Assembly: GCF_021018805.1 (NCBI RefSeq) | Contig: NC_086258.1 | Span: 19,684,692 to 19,748,691 of the forward strand | Source: Prinia subflava | Taxonomy: Eukaryota > Chordata > Aves > Passeriformes > Cisticolidae | Length of the DNA: 64,000 nucleotides | Direction of reading: 5' to 3' | Part shown: in pieces, positions 18,601 through 31,065 of the stretch | Layout: each line of letters opens with the position of its first letter | Numbering within the stretch: position 1 is the first letter of the stretch | Notes under the pieces: generated by a model | Told to the model about the DNA's origin: nothing | What the model saw: the letters and a program-made list of their open reading frames with translations, nothing else | Databases searched by the model: none | Position numbers and translations under genes: made by a program

Positions 18601-20505
18601 TCCACACAGAGAAAGTGGTAATCTGTTCAGCTGCTTAGCTGTTTATTTGCAATAGTAGAAGAGATTTAGGACTTAATTCTTTTTTATTGCTTTTTTGTGA
18701 GAGAGAAAACTCCCTCATTTTCCTAGGAATGTACATCAGTCTGTCTTGGTAAGCCGAGAAGCACCAGTCCCTGTTTACTTCATAGTTATGGACCATGTAA
18801 GCATTACATAAGTTAATAAACACATGTGAGTGATTAGATATGTATATCTCCCACTAAACATCTTATTTAAATATAGGTTTGATCAGAAAATCCTCCTGGG
18901 CCCGTAATCCCAGGGCAGTATTGGAGAAGATACTGAGCTGTGGGAGCTGGAACCCTTCTAAAGGGTTGATGCCCCTTCTGGATGAAAGCCACGTGTGAAG
19001 CCATCATGGTCTCTGAAGACCTTGGAGTCAGTTTTCCAGTGGTTTCATCCAGAGTGGGTTTTTTTAATTGGTTTGTTTGTTTTGTATGGAGAGCTCTAAT
19101 GAAAACTGTGGGTTTGTCACTAGGAATCTGATAGGACATTTCTCCAGATATGCACTGCAGCTGAGTTTGATACAACAGTTCTTAGACAGGCACTGCAGTT
19201 CCATTGAAAGCTGTTACTTCTTCCATTTCTCTCCCATTTTGTGCTTCTATCCTTTTGCTTGTTCTGATGTGTTGGGTTACCTTTATCCGCACGTTTCATG
19301 AGCTGTTTTCCGCGTCTGTCGGATCAGGGACGATTCAGAGTATGAACAGTTTGCATCTGGAGCTGATGCTGAGGCTGCTGCAGCTATCGCCTGAGCAGTG
19401 ACAATCAAATCCTGGGAATGTGGCAGAGAAAGTCACTTACAGTCAAGGCTGTACGGATAGAAAGTCTGCAACGCTGGCTTTTCTCAGTGTGCTTTCCCCA
19501 CAGATTTCTTTGTCAGTTCTGCTTGTGCTTATAAGAAATATAAGTTATGTTTGTACAGAGTTCTCTATAATGAGAATGCTGATGTAATTAAGTTTAGAAG
19601 TCAAAGGCTAAAGAGCTGAACTGATCTCCACAGAGAGGAACTACAGTTGCTTTGAGTTTTGCCCTATAAAAGGATGCATATCCCTATTCTTAGGTTGATA
19701 TCACCCTCCCTGCTTTAATGGATTCCAGTTAATCCTGAAGTGTGTTTACATGAGCTATGAACCCTCTTTTATGATATATAAACAGCACTTGAGATATCAG
19801 TAGTTACAGAAAGCAGGCAGTCCAAGGCTTGGTGGGTTGTTTTTTGGGGGGTTTTGAGGTTTTTTGCAGCTCTGGAGTTGAATTTTGAGGCTTTGAAGGT
19901 GTCCTTGGCATGAAGAACTCCTGTATATGCTTCAGAGGAGAAAAGAGTTGATCTTACTAGAGACTTGTCTGAGTTCTACAACACACGCAGCTGCTTTTGT
20001 ATATTATTCAGAGATGTGGGAAATACTAACACACTTCCTGTGGAAGCTGTTTGTCTTGTCACACACAACATGGGATGCAAACAGAAAGCCTGTGCACCAA
20101 AATTGCGTATTCAGATGCGGCAACAACTACCCATTAATATGTGTTATCCAGCACTTCTGACTGGAACATGCTTGTGAAATTCCAGTGACTTCTTAAGGTG
20201 GTGACTTAACCCACTTGAACTGTCACAGCATTTGTCTCCTGGTGCTGAGTCCCATGGCTGTTATCCCATGGCTTGCTTTAGGAGAGCCCAGATCTCTCTG
20301 CTTCATTTCCTTGGTTGGTGCTGGGTTCTGGGCTGGGCCCATGGTCTGGATCACTGTCTTGGGATCTGACAAGCTCCTATGGAGTGGAAGTGCAAAAGGA
20401 AGATGACAGTTGTGGAAAGCAGACTGCTTTTTTCTCATCTGCCATGAGTGTTGGCTCATGTGTTGCTTTGTACAGACCACTTCATGGTGTTGCTCTTTTC
20501 CCCCC
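15651..20505. other. Gene-free AT-rich intergenic region
   Basis: Between the ARMC7 promoter and the SLC16A5 3' end I find no exon, tRNA or recognisable element. The sequence is AT-rich, especially 15640-15720 and 17260-17300. Open frames are short and unconvincing. Confidence 0.6.
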
Positions 20506-20511
20506 TTTATT
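20506..20511 (-). terminator. SLC16A5: AATAAA directly after the SLC16A5 stop codon
   Basis: On the minus strand the stop TGA (20515-20513) is followed after one base by AATAAA. If used, it would leave a 3' UTR of roughly 20-30 bases. I see no other canonical minus-strand AATAAA for well over a kilobase downstream, but the site is unproven. Confidence 0.4.
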
Positions 20512-20512
20512 T

Positions 20513-23500
20513 TCATATGCTCGTGACGTACTCAACTGCTGGAGGGGATTGACTTTCAGCCTTTGGTTCTGTTGACATTTCATTGTATTGGTATCTGGAG
20601 GAATTGTCCAAATGTGCTTTGGAAGCTTCTCTCAATTTGTTTTTTTTTTCCAGAGCACAGAAGCTGAGCCCCATAAATAATGCAGCCGATATCAGGAAGA
20701 AGCTGGAGTTGTAGAAGATGTAGTGGTAATCATTGGTTATGTCTACCAGAAGACCTGAAATAGAAGTCATAGCTTAGCCAAAGAGAAGAGGTACGCACAT
20801 TTACATGAATGTTAAACCTGAATCATTCAGCAAACTGCCATGTACAAAAGACAAGCATTCTCTGATGAGTTAAGTTCTCTCCTTGTCTCTGGATTCTAGT
20901 GGTTGTTTAGTTTGTTATTTGTAGTCACAAGTCAGGTAATATTTCTGTAGAAAGTATATCTCAATACACAGAGCAATCAGGAAAGAAAGGAAAATGTAAT
21001 TTTTCCCCAACCTGCTGCTTTGTTTGCTCAGCAGAGGACCCTTGTGCCACTGCTGCTCAGTGGCTTTTGGAATGAGTGACCTTATAACATCCTGGGACAG
21101 AAAATAGAACAACTAGATAGAGAAACAGCTCAGAAATTTACAAAGTAAGGTCTCTAAACTGAACATTTGTCTCTAATCCTGTGTAATGAGGGATAAGGAA
21201 ATTCACAGCACAGCGAGATTATGACTAACATTGAATGACCTGAATATAAACCATTTAGGAGTGTTAGATATCAAGGGAGTAATTTAACACTAATATTAGA
21301 GATGGAAAAGTGATACTTAGGCCAAATACACGATGCCTTCCATAGGCTGCTTATCAATGTGGAAATACTGGAAAAATGTTTGTTTGTTTGTATTTTTCAG
21401 CCAAGACTGGTGACGTTTCTTTCCATAGTGTACTTTTATGTAGCAGATTTTAGGGCTGTAAACAGAAATGGAGCTGCTTTTACTGTGCTTTGTTTTGCCC
21501 ATCTGCTGCTCCTGTCAGAGATGACCAAGAAAGAGCCTTTTTTGCTCTTTGAGAAAAGTGACTGACACGCTAATGCCAGGGAGTACTGTGAAATACACTG
21601 CATATTACCATCACATTATTGAACCAGACATAATTTTCCTGCTGAGTAGCCACAATTCATTGTCCAGAGAGGAGAACTAAAGCCTGAACTGAGGTTGACA
21701 TGCTCAGGTTGACATTTGTTGTTTGTTAATCTTTTGAATTTACTGCAGGAGCAGATGTGTCTTGGACAGGTCACTTAGTGGCATTTGGAGTGAACTGTGA
21801 ATAATTTATTGAACTGAGAGTTATAACTAGCTCCTTTCTTGTCTCCAGAGAAAAATTAATATGCTCCAGAACTTGGAAAGAAGATTGAACAGAAGCTTTT
21901 ACTATGGGGCTTTTGAATAATGTAGGACTGGTAATAATTTTGAACACCAATAATTTGTTTTATGGGATGTTTACCATTCCTTGAGACTTCATGGATAAAA
22001 CAATGCAAACTGGCAAAATGGTGAAAAAGTTTGTGGTAATTCCTGTGAGCTACTGGAAAAAAGCTGTCATTGCTCTCATACGTATCAGATCACTCTGTAA
22101 TTTTTTCAGTTTGCTCATGATACAGCTGTAGAAATTTCTTTCTAGCTGTATGAAGAGGTTGATGATTCCTTTCCAACCCTACCTTTTATATTGCTCCCTT
22201 TGCCTAACTCACCTACACCATGGGTCTGGAAGCTCCCTAATTCCTCTTCTTGATGCTCCCAAACACTTGTCACCAGTTGCCAAACTACCACCTTTCCCCC
22301 AGCCAGCTTTCCTAGCCTCTCTCACCTGTGAGGGGGGGCCCAATGAGGAGGGTGATGCTCTCTAGGATGCTGAAGAGCCCCAGAGCACTGGAGAACCTGT
22401 CCATATCCACCACATCCATCAGCACCTGGAAGACGAGCGCCCCAACGCCGCTCATGGCTATGCTGAGGATGACACAGTAGACAATGAGCACGCTGAACTC
22501 AGCTGAAATGACACAGATGAAATTGCTGAGCCCACAGAGGAGCACGGCCAGGCTGAACAGGTAGATGCGCCTCCCTGTGAAGACTCTGTGTCCCGAGAGC
22601 AGCCCTGTGAGAGGGCGGATGAAGATGTTGATGAAGCCGATGATGGAGATGAGGAGAGCTGCCTTGCGTTCCTCCACCCCATTTTGGATGGCATAAGGCA
22701 CAAGGTAGACGTGTGGTAAGGCAAACCCCATCATCATCCAGGTCACTCCAATAGTGTAAATTTGGTAACCTTTGTTTTGACAGAAGATGTCAAAAGCCAG
22801 GTATTTCTGCAGCATCTGGAAGCATTTTGTCCTTCTGGTGTGCTGCTGGAGCATGGGGTGGTAAGGAGATGCTCCATTGGACAGCTGTGCCTCTTCTGCT
22901 CTACTCCCTGGCTCCTCTTCGGGCTTGGCAGACTGTGGAAGTGACCCTGATGGCAGCTGAATGGGTCTCATGATGGCTCCACAAACACAGCAGTTCAGTA
23001 GTATTCCTCCAAAGATGAGGAAGGTGTTTCTCCAACCCATCTCATCCAGCAAGTACTGAGACAGCAGCGGCCACAGTGTGAAACCCAGGGAGACACCAGT
23101 GGAAGCCACGGCATTGGCCAGTGTTCGCCACCGTACAAAGTAGTAGCCCAGCACAGTCACTCCTGCTTGGAAGCTGAAACATGATCCCAGACCTAGAAGT
23201 GAGAATAAATTATCCTTCTTTGTTGTCTTAAAGGGTGAGAAGGGCCCAAATTCAGGGTGTACTCACAGATGACTTAATCTGCAATGGAAGTATTTTCTGA
23301 CCTGCCAGCCCCCAGGGATTGATTAATACTCAGAAACCCCACACCAGGGTTGAAGAAGGATGTTGTGTATAAATTAAACTATTTGTGTTCCTGGGTATAG
23401 TAAATATACTGCTCTAAACTGACATTTTTCTGGGACACACTACAATTCCTAAAGTTGTTATGGAATTGTTCATTAAAAACTTGTGTTTTATAGCACATGC

Positions 23501-26500
23501 AACAAGCAGTGCTGCTTTCCTGATGTTTTAATCAGGGCTCAGGGAGTTGCTTGTTTTTCTCACTATGCAGTGGCCACTGCTTAACTTGCAAGATCCAGCA
23601 GGATTGGTTCCAGAGTAAGGAATTAATTTCTCTGTTTTATTAAAAACCAAGAGTTGAATGTCAGTTACATTGGAGAAATATTTGGAAAGGAAAAGTTCCC
23701 ATCTGTTACTTCTGTTCAAAACCAATAGGGTCTTTTGTTAGAAAAAGATGTCTCCGTTCTCCCCCAGTTTGGGAGTGGTAAAATACAAGCCCAAGGAACC
23801 TGGGAAGGATATTATCCCAACACATTATGTTCCAAGACTGGAAAAACAACAAAACCCCCTCCCTTCTTGAAAGACAAAAGGCTGAGAAGTTACTAAAAAG
23901 AACAGACATCCTTTTTCTCTGTTTTATCCTCTGGAGAGCTGTAACTTTTTCCAGAGAGAAGCACTTCCCAGCGAGGTTGAGTGGGTGAGGTGTGTGCTAA
24001 AGCGGTGTGAAGGCCAAGTCTAGTGGCTGTAGGATTTCTGCTGTGCTGGGAGGTTCCTATTTCACAGATGAGTAGGAAAATGTGACCACTCAGTCAGGGC
24101 TCTCCCAATTCCCATCTCCAGCACAGCAGCTGAGTTTCCCTGCTCTCTAGTACATACCAGTGATGAGGCCAGCCGTGAGGTACAGCTGGCTGATGGACTT
24201 GCAGAAGGAGCTGGACACCATTCCCAGCCCGCTGAGCAGCCCACCCAGCATCACCACAAACCTGCAGCCAAACTGCTTCACCAGGATGCTGCAGAGGGGC
24301 CCTGCAAGCAGAGAAGGAAAAGGGAAGCCGTTAGGGAGGAAGGAAGGAGTTTGTACCTGCTGGATTGCAATTATCAAATGATGTAGTTTAGAGACCCTGA
24401 GGGTTGTCCCGGCAGCTTAATGTAGTGGGGAGACAGGAAGAGAAAATACATTCCGTGATCCTCCCAAGAGCTTGGCCAGCTTGTTGGCTGAGGGGAAGTC
24501 TGTGATCTGCTGGGATTTTGACCATCCAGTAGGGTATGATGGATTTTCATTAAAACCCTTGGAAATGGACTTCTGGTGAATTCCATGAGGTTGTGATAAA
24601 TTAGTTGTTTGTTAATGACATTTAACATCCTTCATTTTGGGGCAAGGAAAGATTAGTTCATGCCTGTAGCCCACCAGTGGGAAGGTGCTTCTCTCTGCAT
24701 GCTCTGGCAGAAGAGGATCAGAAGGTAAGAGGGTTTTTTTCTGTTCCCTCGAGGATCCCCAAGGTTTTCCACATTTTATTGACTTTTTTCCCAATTCTGA
24801 ACATATAAGGTTATGGAAGCAGATGCAAAAATTACTGTAAGCTGCAGAATTAGGAGTCAGTCAGTGTGGGGAATATAACCTGTGGCATATTTGTGACATA
24901 AATCAATGTCTGGTTTGAAATAAAATCCACACAGTCAAGTGAACAGTGGAACATTATTAAAATTAGGAGTGCAGCTGTCTGTATTTTGATCTGCTTGGGA
25001 GATTTTCGCCTCAGACTTCACTGGCCTTTGAAAAAGTGTCCAGCAAATGTGACTGGATTATTTTTCCTCCTGCTGAAGACATTAAGGATGGTACTGCTGT
25101 TTAACTAGCCCAAGAAGGCATAAACTGAACACTACAAAATAATGAGATTGGCTCTAAAAACCATAAGGGTTTTTCATGATTACTGATTACTCATGATCCT
25201 GGTTACTTGTTGTCTGGGTTTCAAATGTTATTTCTCACTTGCCTGGGGGGTTTGTGCTTTCTTTTGCAAGAATAATATCAACAGAAGTGCTGCATTTGCA
25301 TGAGTTAGTGCAGAGTGTTCCGTGTGCATGGATATCTAGGAGAAGGAACCTGTAAGAGCCTGAAATCCCCTTTTGGAGACCAATGTAGGGCCCTGAGGTC
25401 TCTCAAATTATCTTATAACAACATAATCATTAATGGCTTTTACCTAGGAACGTAGCACCAATAATGGGATATATTTGGCTGAGTTATGAGCTATTGTTTG
25501 CCCAGTGCCCTTTCCCTTTTCTTTCCATAGCTCTCATGCATGGAACCTTCTCCCAGTACTGGCTGCTCTGCCCATATTCCTTCCTCTTCCAATTTTTGCA
25601 ACAAATAATTTTTCCCCTTCAATTCCTGTGAATTAAAAAGATTAAAGATGAAGAAAAGAGAGTGGCACCTCTAAGAGAACTGGTGACAGCAGCATGCAAT
25701 TTTGGGAAAGAATTAAGTGCTGAAATGATGGATGTAACAGGAGAACCTGAATCAAGTAAAGCCTGGCCCCCTACAAAGGAGGTCAGAAGTTGCAGCAAAA
25801 GCCGTTGCTTGGCCTGAGAGGGAGGCTTTGATCTCTGCTTATTTTGTTGTTTTTTTCCTTCTGGTTTATGTTACTGCTGCCTCGTGCTACTGGGGGACAT
25901 GAACAAGCCCTCCTATGCTGTAACACCCTGCAATAGGAGACATGACTGGTAAACAAATTCTCTGGCAGTGCCTTGACAAATTCTATTGTGAATATCAACA
26001 CAAGGCTATTCTTTCCTTATCTAATTTATAACTTTTGGATCTATGTATTGGCTGTCTTAGTATTACCTTTTACTGTGGTTCTAGCCTCCCACACAACAAT
26101 TACTTCATTAAAGATGACAGGATGATTGACATTCTTGTGGATATTGCCAGAGTTGTCCTTCCTGGACATGCTGGGACCAAGCTGCTTCTGAGACCATTTC
26201 CCAGAGCCAGCAGGTCCCAGTTGGATCCTTCCCACTAATCACAGAAGGATCACAGGGACTGCAAAGCAGGATGGGGAATGCCCAACAGCTTCCAAATTCC
26301 AAGCCCTGCAGAAACTGCTCTATTTCTGCTGACTCTCAGCGGTGATTCCTCCTTTGCTCACTTCCCTTGATAGATTTTTTCATCTGCACCTTGATATTCT
26401 AGACCCAACTGTTTCTGCTAAGGTGCAAACTCTCAATTCCATGCAGGTGGCTGCCAGCCATATCCTGCACGGAACAGACTGAACCTGCCATAGCCTTCAC

Positions 26501-27708
26501 ATTGTGACTCAGGGTTCTGGGGTTGGGTTTTTTTTTCCTTTATAATGTAGTATCAACTTTCACCAGCATTGGAAGGGAGCAGGAATGAACTCTGGGAGAA
26601 GTCAGATACATGGGCTACACTGAGAACTTTCCTTCTGTTGGCTGGTAGGGGTTGGGTTGTCTGTTTATCAAATAAGCACAGGGTTTGTATGGGTCACAAA
26701 GCACAGGCCACTCATTGGGAAGTCCTTGAGCTGCTGAGGATTTGGTTTTCTCTCTGCAGAAGGAGAAAGGAATCCCCACATCTGTGTGTGGAATCTGAGA
26801 CCACTGCCCTGTGCTGCTCCCATATTTTATTTCAAGGGGAAAAACAGGGATTCACTCCACTATCCACAGAGCACAGTGCTCCTTCCAGCCCTGCAGCCGG
26901 AGGGTGCTGCCTGACCCACATTCTGCACTGATCCGGCCCTGCTCACGTCCACCCTGGTGCCTGTGTAGGTGTGCCCTCCGTGCCACCGCCCAGGGAGCTG
27001 CTCTTAAGGCTTTGCCTCAGCTGGCAGCTCTGAGGAGCTCAGCTTTTGGCATCTCTTCAGCCACAAAGAATGGAGCTGTCATGTGGCACTTGGAAGGAGA
27101 TGTGCTCTCATGGACAAGGTGAACCAAGAAATCACCAGAGCTCCAGCACTGTGTTCTGGCTTATTCAAAGAGCTTCTGTGAGAAATAACTATGTTCTTGC
27201 TGATCTGGAAAAACTAGGCTGAGAAAGGGATTTTTCTTCTTTGACCAAGGGTCTTGGCTAACTCTGAAAGTGACAAAAGGGAGCATGGAATCTGTGGACA
27301 TTTAGCTTTGGACTGTGGTATCCAAGTGGTTTGGAGATGCTGTGTACTGCCAAACAGCCACTCTACTTGGACCTCCCAGTCCCTTCCACCACCCACCTTA
27401 ACGAAATGCTGAACGTTTCCTCATTACATCCCCCCAGCAGCAGCACAAGGGCAGGAGGTGGAGGAGGCCATTCCCTGCCATCACTCACCCCCTCCGTGCA
27501 GCACGGCCACCATGATGGATGGGAACCACGACGTCTGGCTGTTGCTGGCCTGGAACTCGTGCTGGAGGTCCGTGAAGAAGACACCGATGCAGCAGGGAAA
27601 GCCCAGCGTCAGCCCCTGCAGCACCACTGCAGCCAGCAGGACCATCCATGCCCATCCCTGGTCTTGGGGCTTGGCAGTGCCGCGTTCTGCTGCTTCTCCT
27701 TGGGACAT
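20513..27708 (-). CDS. SLC16A5: SLC16A5 (MCT6), monocarboxylate transporter
   Basis: This is a proton-linked or facilitative plasma-membrane transporter of the monocarboxylate (MFS) family, with a predicted 12 membrane segments. Coding exons on the minus strand are 27708-27489, 24301-24158, 23192-22326 and 20754-20513. They total 1473 bases and 490 residues (human about 505). A good acceptor (CTTCCCCAG) implies the first coding exon starts at 27735, with upstream noncoding exons. The MCT signature appears as DQGWAWMVLL near residue 17. The loop after TM8 has FIRPLTGL, containing the conserved arginine. Other blocks are GPLCSILVKQFGCR, LITGLGSCFSFQ and VSLGFTLWPLLSQYLL, and the cytosolic tail is charged. 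The large hydrophilic loop between the six-helix halves falls in exon 3. MCT6 identity rests on synteny with ARMC7 and KCTD2 plus sequence; a close paralogue is the alternative. Confidence 0.93.
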
Positions 27709-28599
27709 GATAGCTCCGTTCTCCTCTAGGCCAGCCTGGGGAAGGGAGTGCAGCTACCATGCAACCCTCAGCCCAGCGAACAGGCCTTCAGGGAAGAGCT
27801 GGTGGTGTTCCAGGGGCTCAGAGCACCGGTGTGTCCCACACCTTTCCCAGCTTCTTGACTTCTTGCTCTGCATTTCTTCCAGCACCTCCCTTCCTTCTCG
27901 CTACAGGATCCTGGCACCAGATTGTTTAAGAAACCACTGCCTTCTCCTTTTATATTTCACAAGACTGTGACCACAGCCAGATAGAGGACAGGACCACACC
28001 TCCTCTGAGATATGCATTGGCTTTACCTAGTTCCGCCCTTATTTTCCTTTTCACCTGCTTTCATCATATGAAGTCCCCTTCCTGGCAATTGCTAAGGTCA
28101 CTCAGTCCCCGTGCAGAGGAAGAAAAACTGCAAATGCCAGGTAAAATAGAAACCTATAAAGGTTGCTTGTCACACCAGAGCTCAGTGTGAACCTTTCAGG
28201 AAAACTACACCTACCTACAAAGTGCTGGTGGTGAAAAAACATTTTAAAAGCCATTAATTAATTCGAATCCAGTGATGGCAGATAGGCTTTTGCTTTACCT
28301 CTCTAGATCTAGAACTGCTTCTGAGAGATCCCAGTCTGGATTTCTCTGAAACTGACAGCACAAAACATACAGCAATAGCATTCCCCATCCTCTCCACATG
28401 AATAAACATGCATAAAATAATAATCTCTGGCAGCTGGATGAGCTCAGAAAAAGTGCCCATAAGGTCACTGCACAGCGCAATATTTACTTAGCACTCAAAT
28501 AGTGTTTTTCCCTAAAACAACAGTTGCATTTAGGTTTTGTGTGCAGCTTTGGAGACGAATAATAGTTTGATTTTGCTCATTATTTCAAATACGCCATGG

Positions 28600-29430
28600 T
28601 GGCAGAAAGTTTCGTACCTCAGGCTGAGACCAGAATTGGTCAAACGAAGGGCGGCGGCGCCGCGTGGCTGCGACTCATCCCGTGTGCGCAGCCCGGTCAG
28701 CTCACGGCCCGCGGTCAGACCCTTCTGCTTCAGTAGCAACTACAGGCTTTGATGAAGTCTTTTGCAATATTAACCTAGGCATCATTTCTGTAAACAGGGC
28801 TCTTATGCTGGCTGGCTCACAGCCAGGAAACTAAAGAAAAAAAAAAGGCTGGGAGCAGAGGGGGCCCGTGGGAAGGGGCTCTGAGATGCAAATCACGGTG
28901 GTGGTGCTCAGCACACTTTAATCCTTTGTCCACTTTAGCTGGGCGCAGATAATGCAACTAATTCAAGTGCTTGTCTCTGTGGTGTGAATTAGCTGGATGA
29001 CAGCCTAAAACCTCTCCCCGGCAACAGCAAACCTGCAAAAAAAGGCAGAAGCTCAGTTCTTCTCTGTTCCCAGCTGCCCTGTCCAGCTTTTGAGTTTGTC
29101 CAGCGGATTCCTGGCTCCCCTCACATCTCCCTGGGCGCCTGCTTACGGGGGAGAACTCTCCAGTGGGGCTGCAGACCCCATGGCTTTCGTCCACCTTCTG
29201 CCCCTGCTTGCGGGACACCTTTTCCCCTGGGCAGCCCGACCCGCACAGTCGCTGTGACGACCCTTGGGATGTGCTGCCAGGCGCCACAAGACCGCCTCGC
29301 TGCCTGCTCGCTGCCGCCTCGCTGCCTCCTGCCTGCACAAAGGTAAAGGAACAAGTTTTTTCCAGCTCTGGCTTAGCCGGCTGTGCCACACGGAGCAACA
29401 GCAGCGCCGAAAAGCCTCGGATTAACCCTT
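28600..29430 (-). promoter_or_regulatory. SLC16A5: Candidate SLC16A5 promoter (two GC-rich patches)
   Basis: Two patches, about 28645-28725 and 29120-29420, contain clustered CpGs. Examples are GGCGGCGGCGCCGCG in the first and repeated CGCTGCCTGC/CGCTGCCGCC in the second. The surrounding DNA is poor in CpG. They lie 1-1.7 kb upstream of the first SLC16A5 coding exon, which is preceded by an acceptor, so a noncoding first exon must exist upstream. The link to SLC16A5 is inference. Confidence 0.4.
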
Positions 29431-30954
29431 CCGAGGTATCCAGATAGGATGGACAGTGTGAAAGTGGAGGGCTGGTGTGTGTTTTGCTTCTATGGGCTTG
29501 ATGCTCTCAGGCAACCTGCTGCTGGTGTTGAGCAATGGACGTGACAGGACTGGGGACACCTGCAAAACACGGGCGGATTTTCACATGCACGTGATCATCC
29601 CATGTTAGTAGAATTGGGAATAGGACTGGAGTTCACAGCAACAGCCACACCTGGGTGCCTACTGCAAACAGTGTGCTTTTGTTGGGAGCAGGTGAACAGT
29701 GCAAAGGTGCTTCTCTCTGCCAGCCTGTGGAGCACCTGAGGACATGTGAGTGCCTTGATGGGACACAGGGAACAACTGCCTGTTTCAGTCTTTCTCTCCA
29801 GCCACTCTCTGGCAGTCACTGTGTGCCTTGGTGAACTAATCCTCTCCTGTCCACGTCTGAATGTTGTTTTTTCTTCCAGTGATCCCCAAGACATCAGTAT
29901 TCAAACCCTGGATTTTCCTAGCTGTTGTGGAGCAGCCCTGGTAGCTATTGTTTATGGCAGCAGACCAGGAGTGTTCACACAATGACTCTCCCTTCTTCTT
30001 CTGTGCCTCAGTTTCCCTCAGCTCCAATGTGGGACAAACAGCTGCTGGCATGAGGGCTCCTGGCTGCTCCCTGCAAGGACAAGGTGCCCTTTATGCCAAG
30101 AGACACAGGGGCCTGGGGCATTTATGTAGCTCACCTCTAAGGAGGAGGTTTATATTTCACAATTTCAGGTTTATGCTATCCAAATAATATTTATAGTCTT
30201 CAGTAAGAGCCTGTAGTAGTACCTCTGCAGGGAGATGAGCAGCCCACTTCTTCTCTGGAGCCACTGAGGAGGGAGACCCCGTCACATTGTCCAGCAGGGA
30301 AGTCAGGAGTGTGGCTGGGGGGAGGCAGAACCACTGCCCAAAGCCATAGGGCCTGGAGGGGTGTTAGAGACTGGACAATGCCTGCAGCTTGAGAGCAGGA
30401 ATGGGAATGGAGAAGGTTTCTCGCACTTTCCTGCCATCGAGCTCAGCCCTGGTGTGCTCTGCACACATATTTTATGAGTGTGTAAAATAAGCTGCATGTA
30501 CAGAAGCAAGATGTTTACTGTAAACTGAGTGGGGTGGTAAACTGCTATTTGGAGCTACTCAGTGTCTGTTGAGGGTAGGAAAGCCAAGCAGTTGTCTTGG
30601 TAAATACCTTTATAAGTGACTTTTTAAGTACCTTTCCATACCATGGCTTGCTTTGCCATCCTCTCCCATGTAGCTTATATTATATCCCAGGTGACATTTC
30701 CAAGGTCACCCAGTGAGGTGACAGCAGAGAATCCAGATTTAGCTCTGATTAAAACATCAGACCCAGTGGTGCAGCCTGGCCCAGCGCTAGGGGCTTGTCT
30801 CTGCTGGATGTCACTTGTTAGCAGTTGGTTGCAGCCCTCAGGGGACAGGCTGTGCCCGAGACATGGTGGAGGTGGCTGCAAGTCCCCTGCTCTCTCCCTG
30901 TCATTACCAGCACATTACAGCTTGGTAAACCAGCCCTGTGCTCAGGAGCCTCAG

Positions 30955-31065
30955 CAGCAGCTTTAAAAACGTGGTTTGGTGGTGGCCTTGGCAGTGCTGG
31001 GTTGATGGTTGGACTCAATAATGTTAAAGGTATTTTCCAACCCAAATGGTTCTGTGATTCTTTGT
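30955..31065 (+). mobile_element. CR1 LINE 3' end
   Basis: The stretch ends in the typical CR1 3' module: GGTTGATGGTTGGACTCAAT, a short spacer, TTTTCCAACCCAAATGGTTC, then TGTGATTCTTTG. It is a 5'-truncated copy, as most bird CR1 insertions are. Confidence 0.7.
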
